This document shows, one piece after another, positions 9,587 to 18,186 of a DNA stretch of 64,000 nt. This DNA is from Fontisphaera persica (GTDB lineage: Bacteria; Verrucomicrobiota; Verrucomicrobiia; Limisphaerales; Fontisphaeraceae). How positions within the stretch are numbered: position 1 is the first letter of the stretch; every line of letters begins with the position of its first letter. The stretch is from contig NZ_CP116615.1 in NCBI RefSeq assembly GCF_024832785.1, positions 2,604,001 to 2,668,000 on the forward strand, in the 5' to 3' direction. The notes under the pieces were generated by a model that worked only from the letters and a program-made list of their open reading frames with translations, was not told the DNA's origin and made no database searches. A program made the translations under genes and the position numbers.

Positions 9587-10231
9587 ATGTCACAGGCCGA
9601 ACTTTCGGACGAAGCCCTGCTTGAACAAGCGCGCCAAGGCAGTCTGGAATCGCTGGAAATGCTGGTGAGCCGCTATGAGCAGCCGGTGTACAACCTGGCG
9701 ATGCGGTTGTTGCGGCATGAGCAGGACGCGGAAGATGTGACGCAGCAGACGTTTTTGAGTCTGGTGGAAAACCTGGATTCGTTTCGGGGGGAAAGCTCTT
9801 TTCGGACGTGGCTATACCGGGTGGCAACCTTTGCGGCGTTCAAGATTCTGCGGAAGCGGAAGGGGTTGGAGACGGTCTCTCTAGACGCCTCGGTGGACGC
9901 GCAACCGGAGCAGGAGGGGCCGCCGCCGCATCCGGAGTTCATCGCGGACTGGCGGGATACGCCGGAGCATCTGGTGCAACGGCAGGAGGTGAAGCAGCTT
10001 ATTGAGGAGGCGTTGGGGGAACTGGATGAAAAACACCGGGTGGTGTTCTTATTACGCGATGTGGAGGGATTGTCGGTGGAGGAGACCGCGACGGCGCTGG
10101 GCATCACGCCGTCGAATGTAAAGGTGCGGCTGTTGCGGGCGCGGCTGCAATTGCGGGAGCGGTTGACGCGGCGGCTGGGGGATCCGGGGCGTGCGCTGCC
10201 GCCGCATCGGCATGAGGAGGTTGAGGACTAA
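9587..10231 (+). CDS. RNA polymerase sigma factor, sigma-70/ECF type
   Basis: A 214-aa protein. Region 2 covers about residues 20-90 (FLSLVENLDSFRGESSFRTWLYRVATFAAF), with the usual DAEDVTQQTF motif. A 45-residue linker rich in Pro and Glu follows. Region 4 (about 140-195) has the helix-turn-helix VEETATALGITPSNVKVRLLRARLQLRE. The length and lack of regions 1 and 3 place it in the ECF class. A zinc-finger anti-sigma gene follows 37 bp downstream and a terminator closes the unit, so this is probably a sigma/anti-sigma operon, usually autoregulated. The inducing signal is unknown. Confidence 0.9.
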   Translation: MSQAELSDEALLEQARQGSLESLEMLVSRYEQPVYNLAMRLLRHEQDAEDVTQQTFLSLVENLDSFRGESSFRTWLYRVATFAAFKILRKRKGLETVSLDASVDAQPEQEGPPPHPEFIADWRDTPEHLVQRQEVKQLIEEALGELDEKHRVVFLLRDVEGLSVEETATALGITPSNVKVRLLRARLQLRERLTRRLGDPGRALPPHRHEEVED

Positions 10232-10268
10232 GGGTGTAACTTTTCGGGGGGGAAACGACTCCATTGTA

Positions 10269-10532
10269 ATGGAAACCATGAATTGCGAAGAAATCCTGGC
10301 GGCGCTGAATGAGTACGTGGACGGCAACGAGGCTGCTCCGCTGTGCGAGGAGTTCAAGCGGCATTTGGCCGGGTGCCAGCCCTGCCAGGTGGTGGTGAAC
10401 AACCTGCGGCAGACGATTTTGCTCTGCAAAGACGGCCGGAGCTACGAAATTCCGCCGCAATGCCGGGAGAAAATTCACGCTTTGTTGCGGGAGAAGTTCA
10501 AGAGCCGCCAGGCGCCGCAGGGAAACCCGTGA
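10269..10532 (+). CDS. Zinc-finger (zf-HC2) anti-sigma factor, soluble
   Basis: An 87-aa protein with the HxxxCxxC zinc-binding motif (RHLAGCQPC, about residues 34-42), preceded by Cys and acidic residues as in anti-sigma zinc-finger domains. No membrane segment follows, so it appears to be a cytosolic regulator rather than a membrane-tethered one. Start at ATG 10269; an alternative ATG lies three codons later at 10278 behind a weak GGA. It sits directly after the sigma factor gene and presumably binds it. Redox or zinc sensing through the Cys residues is known for such proteins but is inference here. Confidence 0.75.
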   Translation: METMNCEEILAALNEYVDGNEAAPLCEEFKRHLAGCQPCQVVVNNLRQTILLCKDGRSYEIPPQCREKIHALLREKFKSRQAPQGNP

Positions 10533-10580
10533 GCCCGGTGCAAGGGGCAAAGGCGCGGGAAAGGTAAAAGGCATCCCCTG

Positions 10581-10609
10581 CCCCGGTCTGAGGCGGGGTT
10601 TCCGTTTTT
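10581..10609 (+). terminator. Rho-independent terminator of the sigma/anti-sigma unit
   Basis: A five-base GC stem (CCCCG/CGGGG) with an eight-base loop is followed by a T-rich tract (TTTCCGTTTTT). It lies 48 bp after the anti-sigma stop codon. Confidence 0.6.
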
Positions 10610-10657
10610 AATCAGGTGAAGGGATGGCGGTGTGCTGCAGCCTGCCCGGCGAGGGGC

Positions 10658-10957
10658 TTACTTTTTAGCTGGGGCGTTGCATTTCTCGCAGATTTTCTTT
10701 TCTTTGGCGGCTTCGACACAACATGGATGGGCGCAGGCCTTGCCTTTGGCGATGGCTTTATCGCAGCAGGAGGCGTCCTTCTGGCATTTGTCGCAGGTTT
10801 TTTCCGCCTTGCGCGCCTCCACACAGCAGGGGTGGGGGCAATCTTTGCCTTTGGCCTTGGCCTGCACGCAGCAGGATTGGGCCGCCGAGGCTCCCCACAG
10901 CCCCAGGCTCAGGGCTGCCGCCAACAAGGTTGCCGTCAGGAAACGGTAGGTTTTCAT
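10658..10957 (-). CDS. Small exported Cys-rich protein with two tandem 35-aa repeats
   Basis: A 99-aa protein with a clear signal peptide (about residues 1-25, FLTATLLAAALSLGLWGASA). The mature part is two copies of a repeat of about 35 residues, each with pattern SCC-x(5)-KGK-x-C-x-HPCCVEA-x(6)-C-x-KC. That gives seven Cys and one His per repeat, 14 Cys in all, plus many Lys. The start is set at the ATG directly before the signal peptide. Periplasmic metal binding or a disulfide-rich fold is inferred from composition; no known family was recognised. A small hairpin lies in its leader at 11045-11064. Confidence 0.75.
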   Translation of the reverse strand: MKTYRFLTATLLAAALSLGLWGASAAQSCCVQAKAKGKDCPHPCCVEARKAEKTCDKCQKDASCCDKAIAKGKACAHPCCVEAAKEKKICEKCNAPAKK

Positions 10958-11044
10958 GGGCTTGCTGAGTTTTGATGTTGGTTTCGCTGGTTTGGCCGCC
11001 GCGGGGCGCCTGGCGGACGGCTCAACGCTACACCTCCAGCAGGG

Positions 11045-11064
11045 CTCCCCGATACTACGGGGAG
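11045..11064 (-). promoter_or_regulatory. Hairpin in the leader of the Cys-rich protein gene
   Basis: A perfect seven-base inverted repeat (CTCCCCG/CGGGGAG) with a six-base loop lies 88 bases upstream of the start codon. It has no U-tract, so it is not a typical terminator. A regulatory or RNA-stability role is inference. Confidence 0.35.
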
Positions 11065-11242
11065 ACCATGACTGGTGGTGCAAGTCAAGAGTGTCACAGT
11101 TTAAAAGCGTTGACAATCTTAAATTGAGTCGCCCGCTTGCGGGAGGCGCCGCGGGGGCGCTGGCTGGGGCGTGGGGGTGGTGGTGTATGGCAAAGAACAA
11201 GAGGGGCTTGGGGCCACGAGCGGAAGGAGAGAAAAAGAGGTA

Positions 11243-11746
11243 TTAGGGAGGTGGCGGTGTGGGCGGGGGGTCGGTGGGGGGTGAAGGCAAGGGAGCGGGT
11301 GGCGGTTTGGGGGACCGAGGTTTGAGGCCGAGGATTTGGTCAAGCTGGTCCATCAAGATTTTGGCGGTTTCTTCTTCGTCGTAGGGCTCGGGGGGCGGCT
11401 GGTCGGGCGGTTTTTGGGCTTCCAGGCGTTGGCGGGAAAGTTCGATTTTCTGGCGTTCGAGCTCAAGGCGCTGGCGGGCGAGGTCGGCCTGGCGCCATTG
11501 GTGAAAAGCGCGGTGAGCGGCGGCGCGGTCTTGGGGGGAGGCGTGGGGGTTGGCGAGGGTCTGGAGGGATTGGGCGAGGATGAGGCGTTCGAGGGCGTTG
11601 GCGAGGGTGTGGGGGTCGAGGTTGGGGTCGGCGAGGAGCTGCTGGGCGAGGGCGGCGGCGGAGGCGGAGAGAGCGGCGAGGGACGCGAGGGGGTCGGCGG
11701 CCGCGGGTTGCGGGTGGTCTTTTTGGGGCTGGCGTGGTTTAGCCAT
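11243..11746 (-). CDS. Hypothetical protein, coiled coil with proline-rich tail
   Basis: Not recognised. It is a 167-aa soluble protein when started at ATG 11746 (MAKPRQPQ). A helical N-terminal region (about 20-80, rich in Ala and Leu) leads to a charged amphipathic stretch of RQ/LE repeats (about 92-112; RQRLELERQKIELSRQRLEA) that looks like a coiled coil. The last 35 residues are nearly all Pro with Ser and Thr. The ORF is open for 37 more codons upstream, but that part is low complexity and faces the divergent LOG gene. Phage small-terminase-like proteins have similar coiled coils, but there is no other phage context here. Confidence 0.55.
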   Translation of the reverse strand: MAKPRQPQKDHPQPAAADPLASLAALSASAAALAQQLLADPNLDPHTLANALERLILAQSLQTLANPHASPQDRAAAHRAFHQWRQADLARQRLELERQKIELSRQRLEAQKPPDQPPPEPYDEEETAKILMDQLDQILGLKPRSPKPPPAPLPSPPTDPPPTPPPP

Positions 11747-11895
11747 ACGCGGGTGAGCATGGGGAGGCGGGCGGGCAAAGGGAGTGCTCCGGGAGCGGAA
11801 AAGAATAAGCGAGGGGCGCAGACGGCCTACGGCGAGTGGTGGGCGTGGATGATACATGGCTTGTCATGGGGGCGGGTTTGGGGTTTATATCGGTC

Positions 11896-12927
11896 ATGCA
11901 ACAACGCAACCGCAAGCCGGTGAACAGTGCGCTGCAAAAGCGCATTGAGGAATTGGTGGCCAGCCAGGGGGGAGGCTACAATGAGGATTTGGTGGCGGAC
12001 ATGATTGGGACGTCGCTGAAACTGCTGAAGGATGTGAAGCATCGGGGGGATGTGCGGATTATTCAGACGGCGTTGCGGGAGCTGCGTTATGCGTTCAAGC
12101 TGTTCGAGCCGTATGCGGGGGTGCGGAAGGTGGCGATATTTGGGTCGGCGCGGACGCGTCCGCAAAAGCCCGAGTACAAACAGGCGGTGGAGTTTGCGCG
12201 GCGGATGGTGGAGGCGGGATTCATGGTGATTACGGGGGCGGGGCCGGGAATCATGCAGGCGGGACACGAGGGGGCTGGGCCGGAGAAGAGTTTTGGGGCG
12301 AACATCCGGCTGCCGTGGGAGCAGTCGGCGAATCCGGTGATTCTGCAGGACAAAAAGCTGGTGACGTTCAAATACTTTTTCACGCGGAAGCTGACGTTCA
12401 TCCGGCAGAGCGATGCGCTGGCGTTGTTTCCGGGAGGTTTTGGGACGCTGGACGAGGGTTTTGAGGCGCTGACGTTGATGCAAACGGGGAAAAGCCAGAT
12501 TATGCCGCTGGTGTTGATAGACAAGCCGGGGGGCACGTATTGGAAGACGTGGGACAAGCATGTGCGGGAGCATTTGCTGCGGAATGAGCTGATTTCGCCG
12601 GAGGATTTGCATTTGTATCAAATCACCGATGATCCGGCGGAGGCGGTGAAATGGATAACGCGGTTTTACCGGAATTATCATTCATTCCGGTACGTGAAGG
12701 ATTTGCTGGTGCTGCGGCTGCAGCATGCGCCGAGCGCGGGGGCGCTGCGGAGTTTGAACGAGGACTTTGCGGATATTGTGAAGGGGGCGCCGTTCCAGAT
12801 TATTCCGGCGACGCCGGAGGAGATGGAGGATGAGGACGTGCCGCATCTGCCGCGGCTGGCGTTTGGGTTCAATCGCAAGAGCTACGGGCGGCTGCGGGAG
12901 CTGATTGACCGGTTGAACACGCTGTGA
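11896..12927 (+). CDS. LOG family protein (lysine-decarboxylase-like, TIGR00730-type)
   Basis: A 343-aa protein with a Rossmann fold: VAIFGSARTR, GFMVITGAGPGIMQAGHEGA and the signature PGGFGTLDEGFEAL (residues about 178-191), which matches PGGxGTxxE of the LOG/cytokinin-riboside phosphoribohydrolase family. Such enzymes hydrolyse nucleoside monophosphates. The N-terminal 75 residues and the C-terminal 90 residues extend beyond the core, a form known in bacteria and often labelled Rossmann-fold nucleotide-binding protein. Start at ATG 11896. The stop overlaps the GTG start of the next gene by four bases (GTGA), indicating translational coupling. Confidence 0.85.
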   Translation: MQQRNRKPVNSALQKRIEELVASQGGGYNEDLVADMIGTSLKLLKDVKHRGDVRIIQTALRELRYAFKLFEPYAGVRKVAIFGSARTRPQKPEYKQAVEFARRMVEAGFMVITGAGPGIMQAGHEGAGPEKSFGANIRLPWEQSANPVILQDKKLVTFKYFFTRKLTFIRQSDALALFPGGFGTLDEGFEALTLMQTGKSQIMPLVLIDKPGGTYWKTWDKHVREHLLRNELISPEDLHLYQITDDPAEAVKWITRFYRNYHSFRYVKDLLVLRLQHAPSAGALRSLNEDFADIVKGAPFQIIPATPEEMEDEDVPHLPRLAFGFNRKSYGRLRELIDRLNTL

Positions 12928-13751
12928 AAGCGCTGCCCTGCCCTTTGGTGGACGTGCACCTGCATTTGCAGGATGACTTTCTGGCGGCGCGGCTGGAGGA
13001 GGTGGTGGGGCTGGCACGGGCCGGTGGGGTGGAGTGGTTTTGCAGCAACGGGGCGGAAGAGCGGGACTGGCCGGTGGTGCTGGCGCAGGCGCGGGCGCAT
13101 CCGGAGATTGTGCCGTGTTTTGGGCTGCATCCGTGGTATGTGAGCGAGCGTTCGCCGCAGTGGCTGGAGCAACTGGAGTGGCATCTGGAGGCGATACCGT
13201 CGGCGGTGGGGGAAATTGGGCTGGACCGGTGGAAGGAGCCGCGGGATGAAGCGGCGCAGGAGGAGGTGTTTCGGGCGCAACTGGCGGTGGCGCGGCGCCG
13301 CGAGTTGCCGGTGATGATTCATTGTGTGCGGGCGTGGGGATGGCTGATGGAGGTGTTGCGGAGCGAGGCGGCGTTGCCGGCGGGATTTTTATTGCATGCG
13401 TATGGGGGGCCGGTGGAACTCATCCAGCCGCTGGCGGAGATGGGCGCGTATTTTAGTTATGGGGGCAGCACGCTGGACGAGCGGAAGAAGTTGCGGCGGG
13501 AGACGCTGCCGCAAATACCGCGGGACCGGCTGCTGTTGGAAACGGATGCGCCGGACATGCCGCCGCCGCCGGCACATTGTGTGCGGGCCTTGCAGGATGC
13601 GGGGGGCCGGCGGGTGAATGAGCCGGCGAATTTGCGGCCCATATTGCAGGGGGTGGCGGCATTGCTGGGGATGGAGGAAGAGGAACTGGCCGAACAGTTG
13701 TGGGCCAACAGCCGGCGTTTTTTGGGGCGATGGCTGATGGCCCGGACCTGA
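12924..13751 (+). CDS. TatD family metal-dependent hydrolase
   Basis: A 275-aa TIM-barrel hydrolase starting with GTG that overlaps the upstream stop codon. Metal ligands are visible: HLHL near the N-terminus, the Glu in GEIGLDRWK, His in MIHCVRAWG, His in HAYGG and Asp in LLLETDAPDM. These match TatD/YcfH-type DNases. Members are 3'-5' exonucleases or D-aminoacyl-tRNA deacylase-like enzymes, and the exact substrate is not clear. It lies in an apparent operon with the LOG, TcdA-like and hemB genes. Confidence 0.88.
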   Translation: MKALPCPLVDVHLHLQDDFLAARLEEVVGLARAGGVEWFCSNGAEERDWPVVLAQARAHPEIVPCFGLHPWYVSERSPQWLEQLEWHLEAIPSAVGEIGLDRWKEPRDEAAQEEVFRAQLAVARRRELPVMIHCVRAWGWLMEVLRSEAALPAGFLLHAYGGPVELIQPLAEMGAYFSYGGSTLDERKKLRRETLPQIPRDRLLLETDAPDMPPPPAHCVRALQDAGGRRVNEPANLRPILQGVAALLGMEEEELAEQLWANSRRFLGRWLMART

Positions 13752-13764
13752 GGACAAAGCGGAG

Positions 13765-14529
13765 ATGAGCGAGGCGCGATTCAGCCGGACGGTGCAACTG
13801 ATTGGGGAAGCCGGTTTGGAGCGGCTGCAAGGGGCGTTGGTGGTGGTGGCCGGGCTGGGAGCGGTGGGAAGTTTTGCGACGGAGGCGCTGGCGCGGGCGG
13901 GGGTGGGACGGCTGCGATTGGTGGATTTTGACCGGGTGCAGCCCAGCAATCTGAATCGGCAATTGCTGGCGCTGGAGTCCACGGTGGGGCGGCTGAAATG
14001 CGAGGTGGCCCGGGAGCGGGTGCTGGATATAAATCCCCAGTGCCGGGTGGAGGCGCTGGCCATGCGGGTGGAGGCGGGGACGGTGGGGCAAGCGTTGGAG
14101 GGGCAGCCAGACTTGGTTTTGGACGCGATTGACACGGTGACCGGGAAGATGGCGCTGGTGATGGCGGCGCAGGCGCGGGGCATTCCGCTGATGGCTTCGA
14201 TGGGGGCGGCGCGGCGGAGGGATCCGGCACAGGTGCGGGCGGGCTGGTTTTCGGAGGTGACCACGTGTCCGCTGGCGCGGCATTTGCGGCGCCGGCTGCG
14301 GGAGGCGGGGTTTGAAGGGGATTTTTGGTGTATTTATTCCACGGAGCGGGCGGCGCCGCTGGGGCCGGCGTCCCGGCGGGTGGCCGGGGAAGAAGCGGTG
14401 GATTCGCGGGCGGGTTTGGGGAGTCTGGTGACGCTGACAGGGCTGTTTGGCTTGCGGCTGGCGCACGAGGCTTTGCGGCATTTGCTGGAGCGCGGGGGGC
14501 AAGGCGCGGGGGGCGCAGCGCCGGGCTGA
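13765..14529 (+). CDS. tcdA: tRNA threonylcarbamoyladenosine dehydratase-like ThiF/E1-family protein
   Basis: A 254-aa protein of the ThiF/MoeB/HesA family. It shows the ATP-binding [40 protein letters not shown] and a C-terminal YSTERA block typical of TcdA/CsdL. TcdA cyclises t6A to ct6A at position 37 of ANN-decoding tRNAs, using ATP. No CxxC zinc motifs of MoeB are seen, which favours TcdA. It starts 13 bp after the TatD gene. Confidence 0.85.
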   Translation: MSEARFSRTVQLIGEAGLERLQGALVVVAGLGAVGSFATEALARAGVGRLRLVDFDRVQPSNLNRQLLALESTVGRLKCEVARERVLDINPQCRVEALAMRVEAGTVGQALEGQPDLVLDAIDTVTGKMALVMAAQARGIPLMASMGAARRRDPAQVRAGWFSEVTTCPLARHLRRRLREAGFEGDFWCIYSTERAAPLGPASRRVAGEEAVDSRAGLGSLVTLTGLFGLRLAHEALRHLLERGGQGAGGAAPG

Positions 14530-14573
14530 TTTCAGGCTCGTTAAACGGAGAAGGGTGCGATAAATTGACCTCC

Positions 14574-15584
14574 ATGAATACGTGGTTTGCGGGTGAGTTT
14601 CCGGTGCGGCGGCTGCGGCGTTTGCGGCAAACGGAAGCGCTGCGGCGGCTGGTGCGCGAGACGCGGCTGAGCGCGGAGCAGTTGGTGCTGCCGTTGTTTG
14701 TGCGGCATGGGCGCGGGGTGCGGCAGCCGGTCAGCTCGATGCCGGGGGTATTTCAGCTTTCGGTGGACGAGCTGGTGAAAGAGGTGGCGACGGCGCAGGA
14801 GGCCGGCGTGGGGGCGGTGCTGTTGTTTGGTTTGCCGGCGCGGAAGGACGCGCGGGCGAGCGAGGCGTATGCGGCGCAGGGCATCGTGCAGAAGGCGGTG
14901 CGGGAGCTGAAGCGAACTTTTCCGCAACTGGTGGTGATTACAGATGTGTGTCTGTGCGAGTACATGAGCCACGGGCATTGCGGGGTGGTGGCGCAGGGGG
15001 ACCGGACGGGGCGGGTGCTGAATGATGCGACGTTGAAGCTGCTGGCCAAAACGGCCGTGAGTCACGCGGAGGCGGGGGCGGACATGGTGGCGCCGAGCGA
15101 CATGATGGATGGGCGGGTGCGGGCGATTCGGGAGGCGCTGGATGAGGCGGGTTGGGTGGAGACGCCCATCATGGCGTACGCGGCCAAATTTGCCTCGGCT
15201 TTTTATGGGCCATTTCGGGAGGCGGCGGAGTCGGCGCCGGGGTTTGGGGATCGGCGGAGTTATCAGATGGATCCGGCCAATGGGGAGGAGGCGTTGCGAG
15301 AGGTGGCGCTGGATGTGGCGGAGGGGGCGGATGTGGTGATGGTCAAACCGGCGCTGGCGTATCTGGATGTATTGTACCGCGTGAAAACGACTTTTGGGTT
15401 GCCGACGGCGGCGTATGCGGTAAGCGCCGAGTATTCCATGATTCAGGCGGCGGGGGCGAAGGGATGGATAGACGCGGCGGCAGTGCAATGGGAATGCCTG
15501 CTGGCGATGCGCCGGGCCGGGGCGGACATTCTGATCACGTATGCGGCGGTGGAGGTGGCCCGGCGTTTGCAGAAGACGGCTTGA
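14574..15584 (+). CDS. hemB: Porphobilinogen synthase (delta-aminolevulinate dehydratase)
   Basis: A 336-aa enzyme condensing two 5-aminolevulinate molecules to porphobilinogen in haem and corrin synthesis. [15 protein letters not shown] (about residues 123-137) gives the Cys-type zinc site. The Schiff-base lysines lie in [14 protein letters not shown] and [10 protein letters not shown]. The family length is normal. Start at ATG 14574. It is the last gene of the plus-strand group and converges with ftsZ, with 60 bp between. Confidence 0.95.
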   Translation: MNTWFAGEFPVRRLRRLRQTEALRRLVRETRLSAEQLVLPLFVRHGRGVRQPVSSMPGVFQLSVDELVKEVATAQEAGVGAVLLFGLPARKDARASEAYAAQGIVQKAVRELKRTFPQLVVITDVCLCEYMSHGHCGVVAQGDRTGRVLNDATLKLLAKTAVSHAEAGADMVAPSDMMDGRVRAIREALDEAGWVETPIMAYAAKFASAFYGPFREAAESAPGFGDRRSYQMDPANGEEALREVALDVAEGADVVMVKPALAYLDVLYRVKTTFGLPTAAYAVSAEYSMIQAAGAKGWIDAAAVQWECLLAMRRAGADILITYAAVEVARRLQKTA

Positions 15585-15644
15585 GGCAAGGCCGCAGCGG
15601 CAGCGCGCCGGTGTTCAGGGCAGGAGTGGCGTCCGCGCGTGAGG

Positions 15645-16967
15645 TTAATTCAAAGTGACCCCGCGGCGGATGTAGGTGGGGACGTCCAAATCTTCGCCAT
15701 CGCGGATAGTGGGGTCGCTTTTATCAAACCGCCCCTTGGAGACGACTTCGAGGGGCAACATGCCCTGCTCCGGACCGCCGCGTTTGCCACGGACGCGGCC
15801 GCCTTGTTTGCGGTACAACTGGCGTGCCTTTTCCGGGGGCACGGCAGGCGGCGGCGGCACCATGCGCGCGGGCGGGCGCGGGGCGGAGGGAGGGAGGAAG
15901 GATTGCGCTTCCGCCTCGGCCTCGGGGAGAGGGGCGGTGCGGGGCGAGGCATCGGCGGGTGGCGGCTCCTGGGGCAGGCGTTCTTCCTCGCGGCCGGCGG
16001 AGGTGGAGGCCATGAGGGTGAGGAGCAAGCGGCCTTGCAAGGCGGGGTCGCAGGCCACGCCCAAAATGAGGTTGGCGTGGGGCGCCTGCTGGCGGATTTG
16101 GGCGCTGAGCCATTCCAACTCGGCGGGCAGCAAATCCTCGCCGGCGGCGATGCCAGCAACGATGAAGCTCAATTTTTGCCAGGCGCCAGATTCGGGTGGG
16201 CCGAACGTTTGGGTCAATTGCGCCCAGACGTCGAAGGTGCGGTGGTCGCCGGCGGCTTCGGCGGCGGCGAGCTGACATTCCAGCGCGCGGCCGGCGGTGG
16301 CGGCGCGCAAAGCTCCGAGGTCCAGATGAATCAAGCCGGGGAGAGCCAGGAGGCGCCACCAGGCGGCGACGACCTGGGCCAGGCGTTCATTGGCGGTGGC
16401 GAGGAGCTGGGGCACGGTTTGGCCCTCGGCGGCTTGCTGGAGCCAGGCCTGGTTGTCGAGGGGGATGGTGACATCGGCTTCTTCGCGCAAACGGCTGAGG
16501 GCCAGAATGGCCTGGCGGCGGCGGCGCGAGCCTTCCATTTCGAGCGGCAAGGCCACGACGGCCACGACCCAGGCGCCAGCGGCTTTGGCGGCGCGGGCGA
16601 TGATGGGCGCGGCGCCGCTGCCGGTGCCGCCGCCCAAACCGGCCAGAAGGAAAACGACGTCGGCGCCGCTGACCAGGGCGGGCAGTTCGGATTCGCTGGC
16701 TTCGGCGGCGGCGCGGCCCTGTTTGGGGTCGCCACCGGCGCTCAAGCCGCCGAGGACGGAGCGTCCGAGGAGGAAAGTTTCGAGGCCGGCGCGCAATTGG
16801 AGGGAGCGCCAACTGGTGTCCAGGGCCACGCAGCGGATGCCCGGCCAGGCGGCGCGGGCCAGGAGGGCGGCGAGGTTGCCGCCCGCTCCGCCCACGCCCA
16901 GGACGGTGAATTTAAGGCCCGTGACCGGGAGGGAGGGTTGCGCTGGGGAAGGAGTCGGCTCGCTCAT
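15645..16967 (-). CDS. ftsZ: Divergent cell-division protein FtsZ
   Basis: A 440-aa tubulin-like protein, last gene of the dcw cluster. The nucleotide site has VLGVGGAGGN (22-31) and the tubulin signature GGGTGSG (112-118). The C-terminal peptide DLDVPTYIRRG (about 427-437) matches the FtsA/ZipA-binding tail. Odd features: the T7 synergy loop reads GLIHLDLGAL (211-220), so the usual Asn is His214 and the second catalytic Asp is Ala219; the IPND guanine loop is IPLDN. A Pro/Arg-rich linker occupies about 315-410. Strongly divergent FtsZ is known in Verrucomicrobia; whether this protein has GTPase activity is an open question. Confidence 0.88.
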   Translation of the reverse strand: MSEPTPSPAQPSLPVTGLKFTVLGVGGAGGNLAALLARAAWPGIRCVALDTSWRSLQLRAGLETFLLGRSVLGGLSAGGDPKQGRAAAEASESELPALVSGADVVFLLAGLGGGTGSGAAPIIARAAKAAGAWVVAVVALPLEMEGSRRRRQAILALSRLREEADVTIPLDNQAWLQQAAEGQTVPQLLATANERLAQVVAAWWRLLALPGLIHLDLGALRAATAGRALECQLAAAEAAGDHRTFDVWAQLTQTFGPPESGAWQKLSFIVAGIAAGEDLLPAELEWLSAQIRQQAPHANLILGVACDPALQGRLLLTLMASTSAGREEERLPQEPPPADASPRTAPLPEAEAEAQSFLPPSAPRPPARMVPPPPAVPPEKARQLYRKQGGRVRGKRGGPEQGMLPLEVVSKGRFDKSDPTIRDGEDLDVPTYIRRGVTLN

Positions 16968-16971
16968 AGGA

Positions 16972-18186
16972 TTATCCGCGTTGCATCAAACCACTGAGGG
17001 TGTCCCGGAAGCGGTCCAACAAACCGGGCTGGCGTTTTTGCTGGATGGAGCCAAATTTCACCAGACCGATGGCGGTGGCGAATTCGGGCTGGTCCTGGGT
17101 GGATTGGATGCTGTTGATGGAGCCGGCGCGGCCCAGATACACCGGCAGTTGGAAAATCTGTTCAGCGAGTTGCTGGATTTCGGGGATGCGGGCGCCGCCG
17201 CCCACAAGGAAGACGCCGCGGCGCAAGTGGTCGAGCCAGCCGGTCTGGGCGAGGTCGGCTTCAATCAACTGGAAGATTTCCTCGACGCGCAAGGCCATGA
17301 TGCGGTTGAGGTGTTCGAGGTTGATGGTGCGCATGTGGAGGCCGTGGTCGGTTTCGAGCGCCACGGTCTGGCCGGCGTATTCGGGGCGGAGGACGGCGCT
17401 GCCGTATTTAATTTTCAATTCCTCGGCGCGGCCGAGGGGGACTTTGAGGCCGATGGCGAGGTCGTTGCTGATGTGGTCGCCGCCGACGGCGAGGACGCCG
17501 GTATGTTTGCAGAGGCCGCCGGCATAGATGACATATTCGGTGACGCCGGCGCCCAAATCAATGACGAGGGAGCCCATTTCCTTGTCTTCGTGGGTAAGGA
17601 CGGCGAGGGCGGAGGCGAGGCCGTTGAAGGCGACACCATCGAGCTGGAGCTGGAGGCCCTGGACGACGCGCATGGCGGTTTTGATGCGGTTGTCGTTGCC
17701 GTGGACGACGTGGACGTCCACTTCGAGGCGGGAGCCGAGCATGCGGACGGGGTTGGGGATGCCGGACTGGCCGTCCACGGTGAAGTCCTGGCGCATGGTG
17801 TGAATGATGGTGTTGGCCGGGGGAATGACGACGGCGCGGGCGTTTTGGATGACCTGCTGGACGTCCTCCTCGGTGATGTCGCGGTCCACGGAGACAATCT
17901 GATGGACGCCGCGATTGGTGAGGCCCTGCAGGTGCCCGCCGGTGACGCCCAGATAGACACTGCGGATTTCGACGTCGGCATTTTTCTCGGCTTCGGCGAT
18001 GGCGACGCGGACATCTTCCGCCGCCTGGACGGGGTCCACGATTTCGCCCTTGCGGACGCCGCGGGAGGCGCACTGGCCGATGCCGATGAGGCTGAGGGTG
18101 CCGGCGGGGCTCATTTCGCCCACCACCGCCACGACTTTGGCGGTGCCGATTTCGAGGCCGACGAGGAGGGAGGAGCTTCTAAACAT
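16972..18186 (-). CDS. ftsA: Cell-division protein FtsA
   Basis: A 404-aa actin-like ATPase that tethers FtsZ to the membrane. The N-terminus has GLEIGTAKVVAVVGE (phosphate 1), a 1C/SHS2 domain follows (about 85-165), and the phosphate-2 motif LVIDLGAGVTEYVIY and adenosine motif FLVGGGARIPEI are present. The last 17 residues (LLDRFRDTLSGLMQRG) form the expected amphipathic membrane-targeting helix. The ORF is longer upstream, but the ATG at 18186 overlaps the ftsQ stop by eight bases and precedes the first beta-strand. ftsZ starts four bases downstream. Confidence 0.92.
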   Translation of the reverse strand: MFRSSSLLVGLEIGTAKVVAVVGEMSPAGTLSLIGIGQCASRGVRKGEIVDPVQAAEDVRVAIAEAEKNADVEIRSVYLGVTGGHLQGLTNRGVHQIVSVDRDITEEDVQQVIQNARAVVIPPANTIIHTMRQDFTVDGQSGIPNPVRMLGSRLEVDVHVVHGNDNRIKTAMRVVQGLQLQLDGVAFNGLASALAVLTHEDKEMGSLVIDLGAGVTEYVIYAGGLCKHTGVLAVGGDHISNDLAIGLKVPLGRAEELKIKYGSAVLRPEYAGQTVALETDHGLHMRTINLEHLNRIMALRVEEIFQLIEADLAQTGWLDHLRRGVFLVGGGARIPEIQQLAEQIFQLPVYLGRAGSINSIQSTQDQPEFATAIGLVKFGSIQQKRQPGLLDRFRDTLSGLMQRG

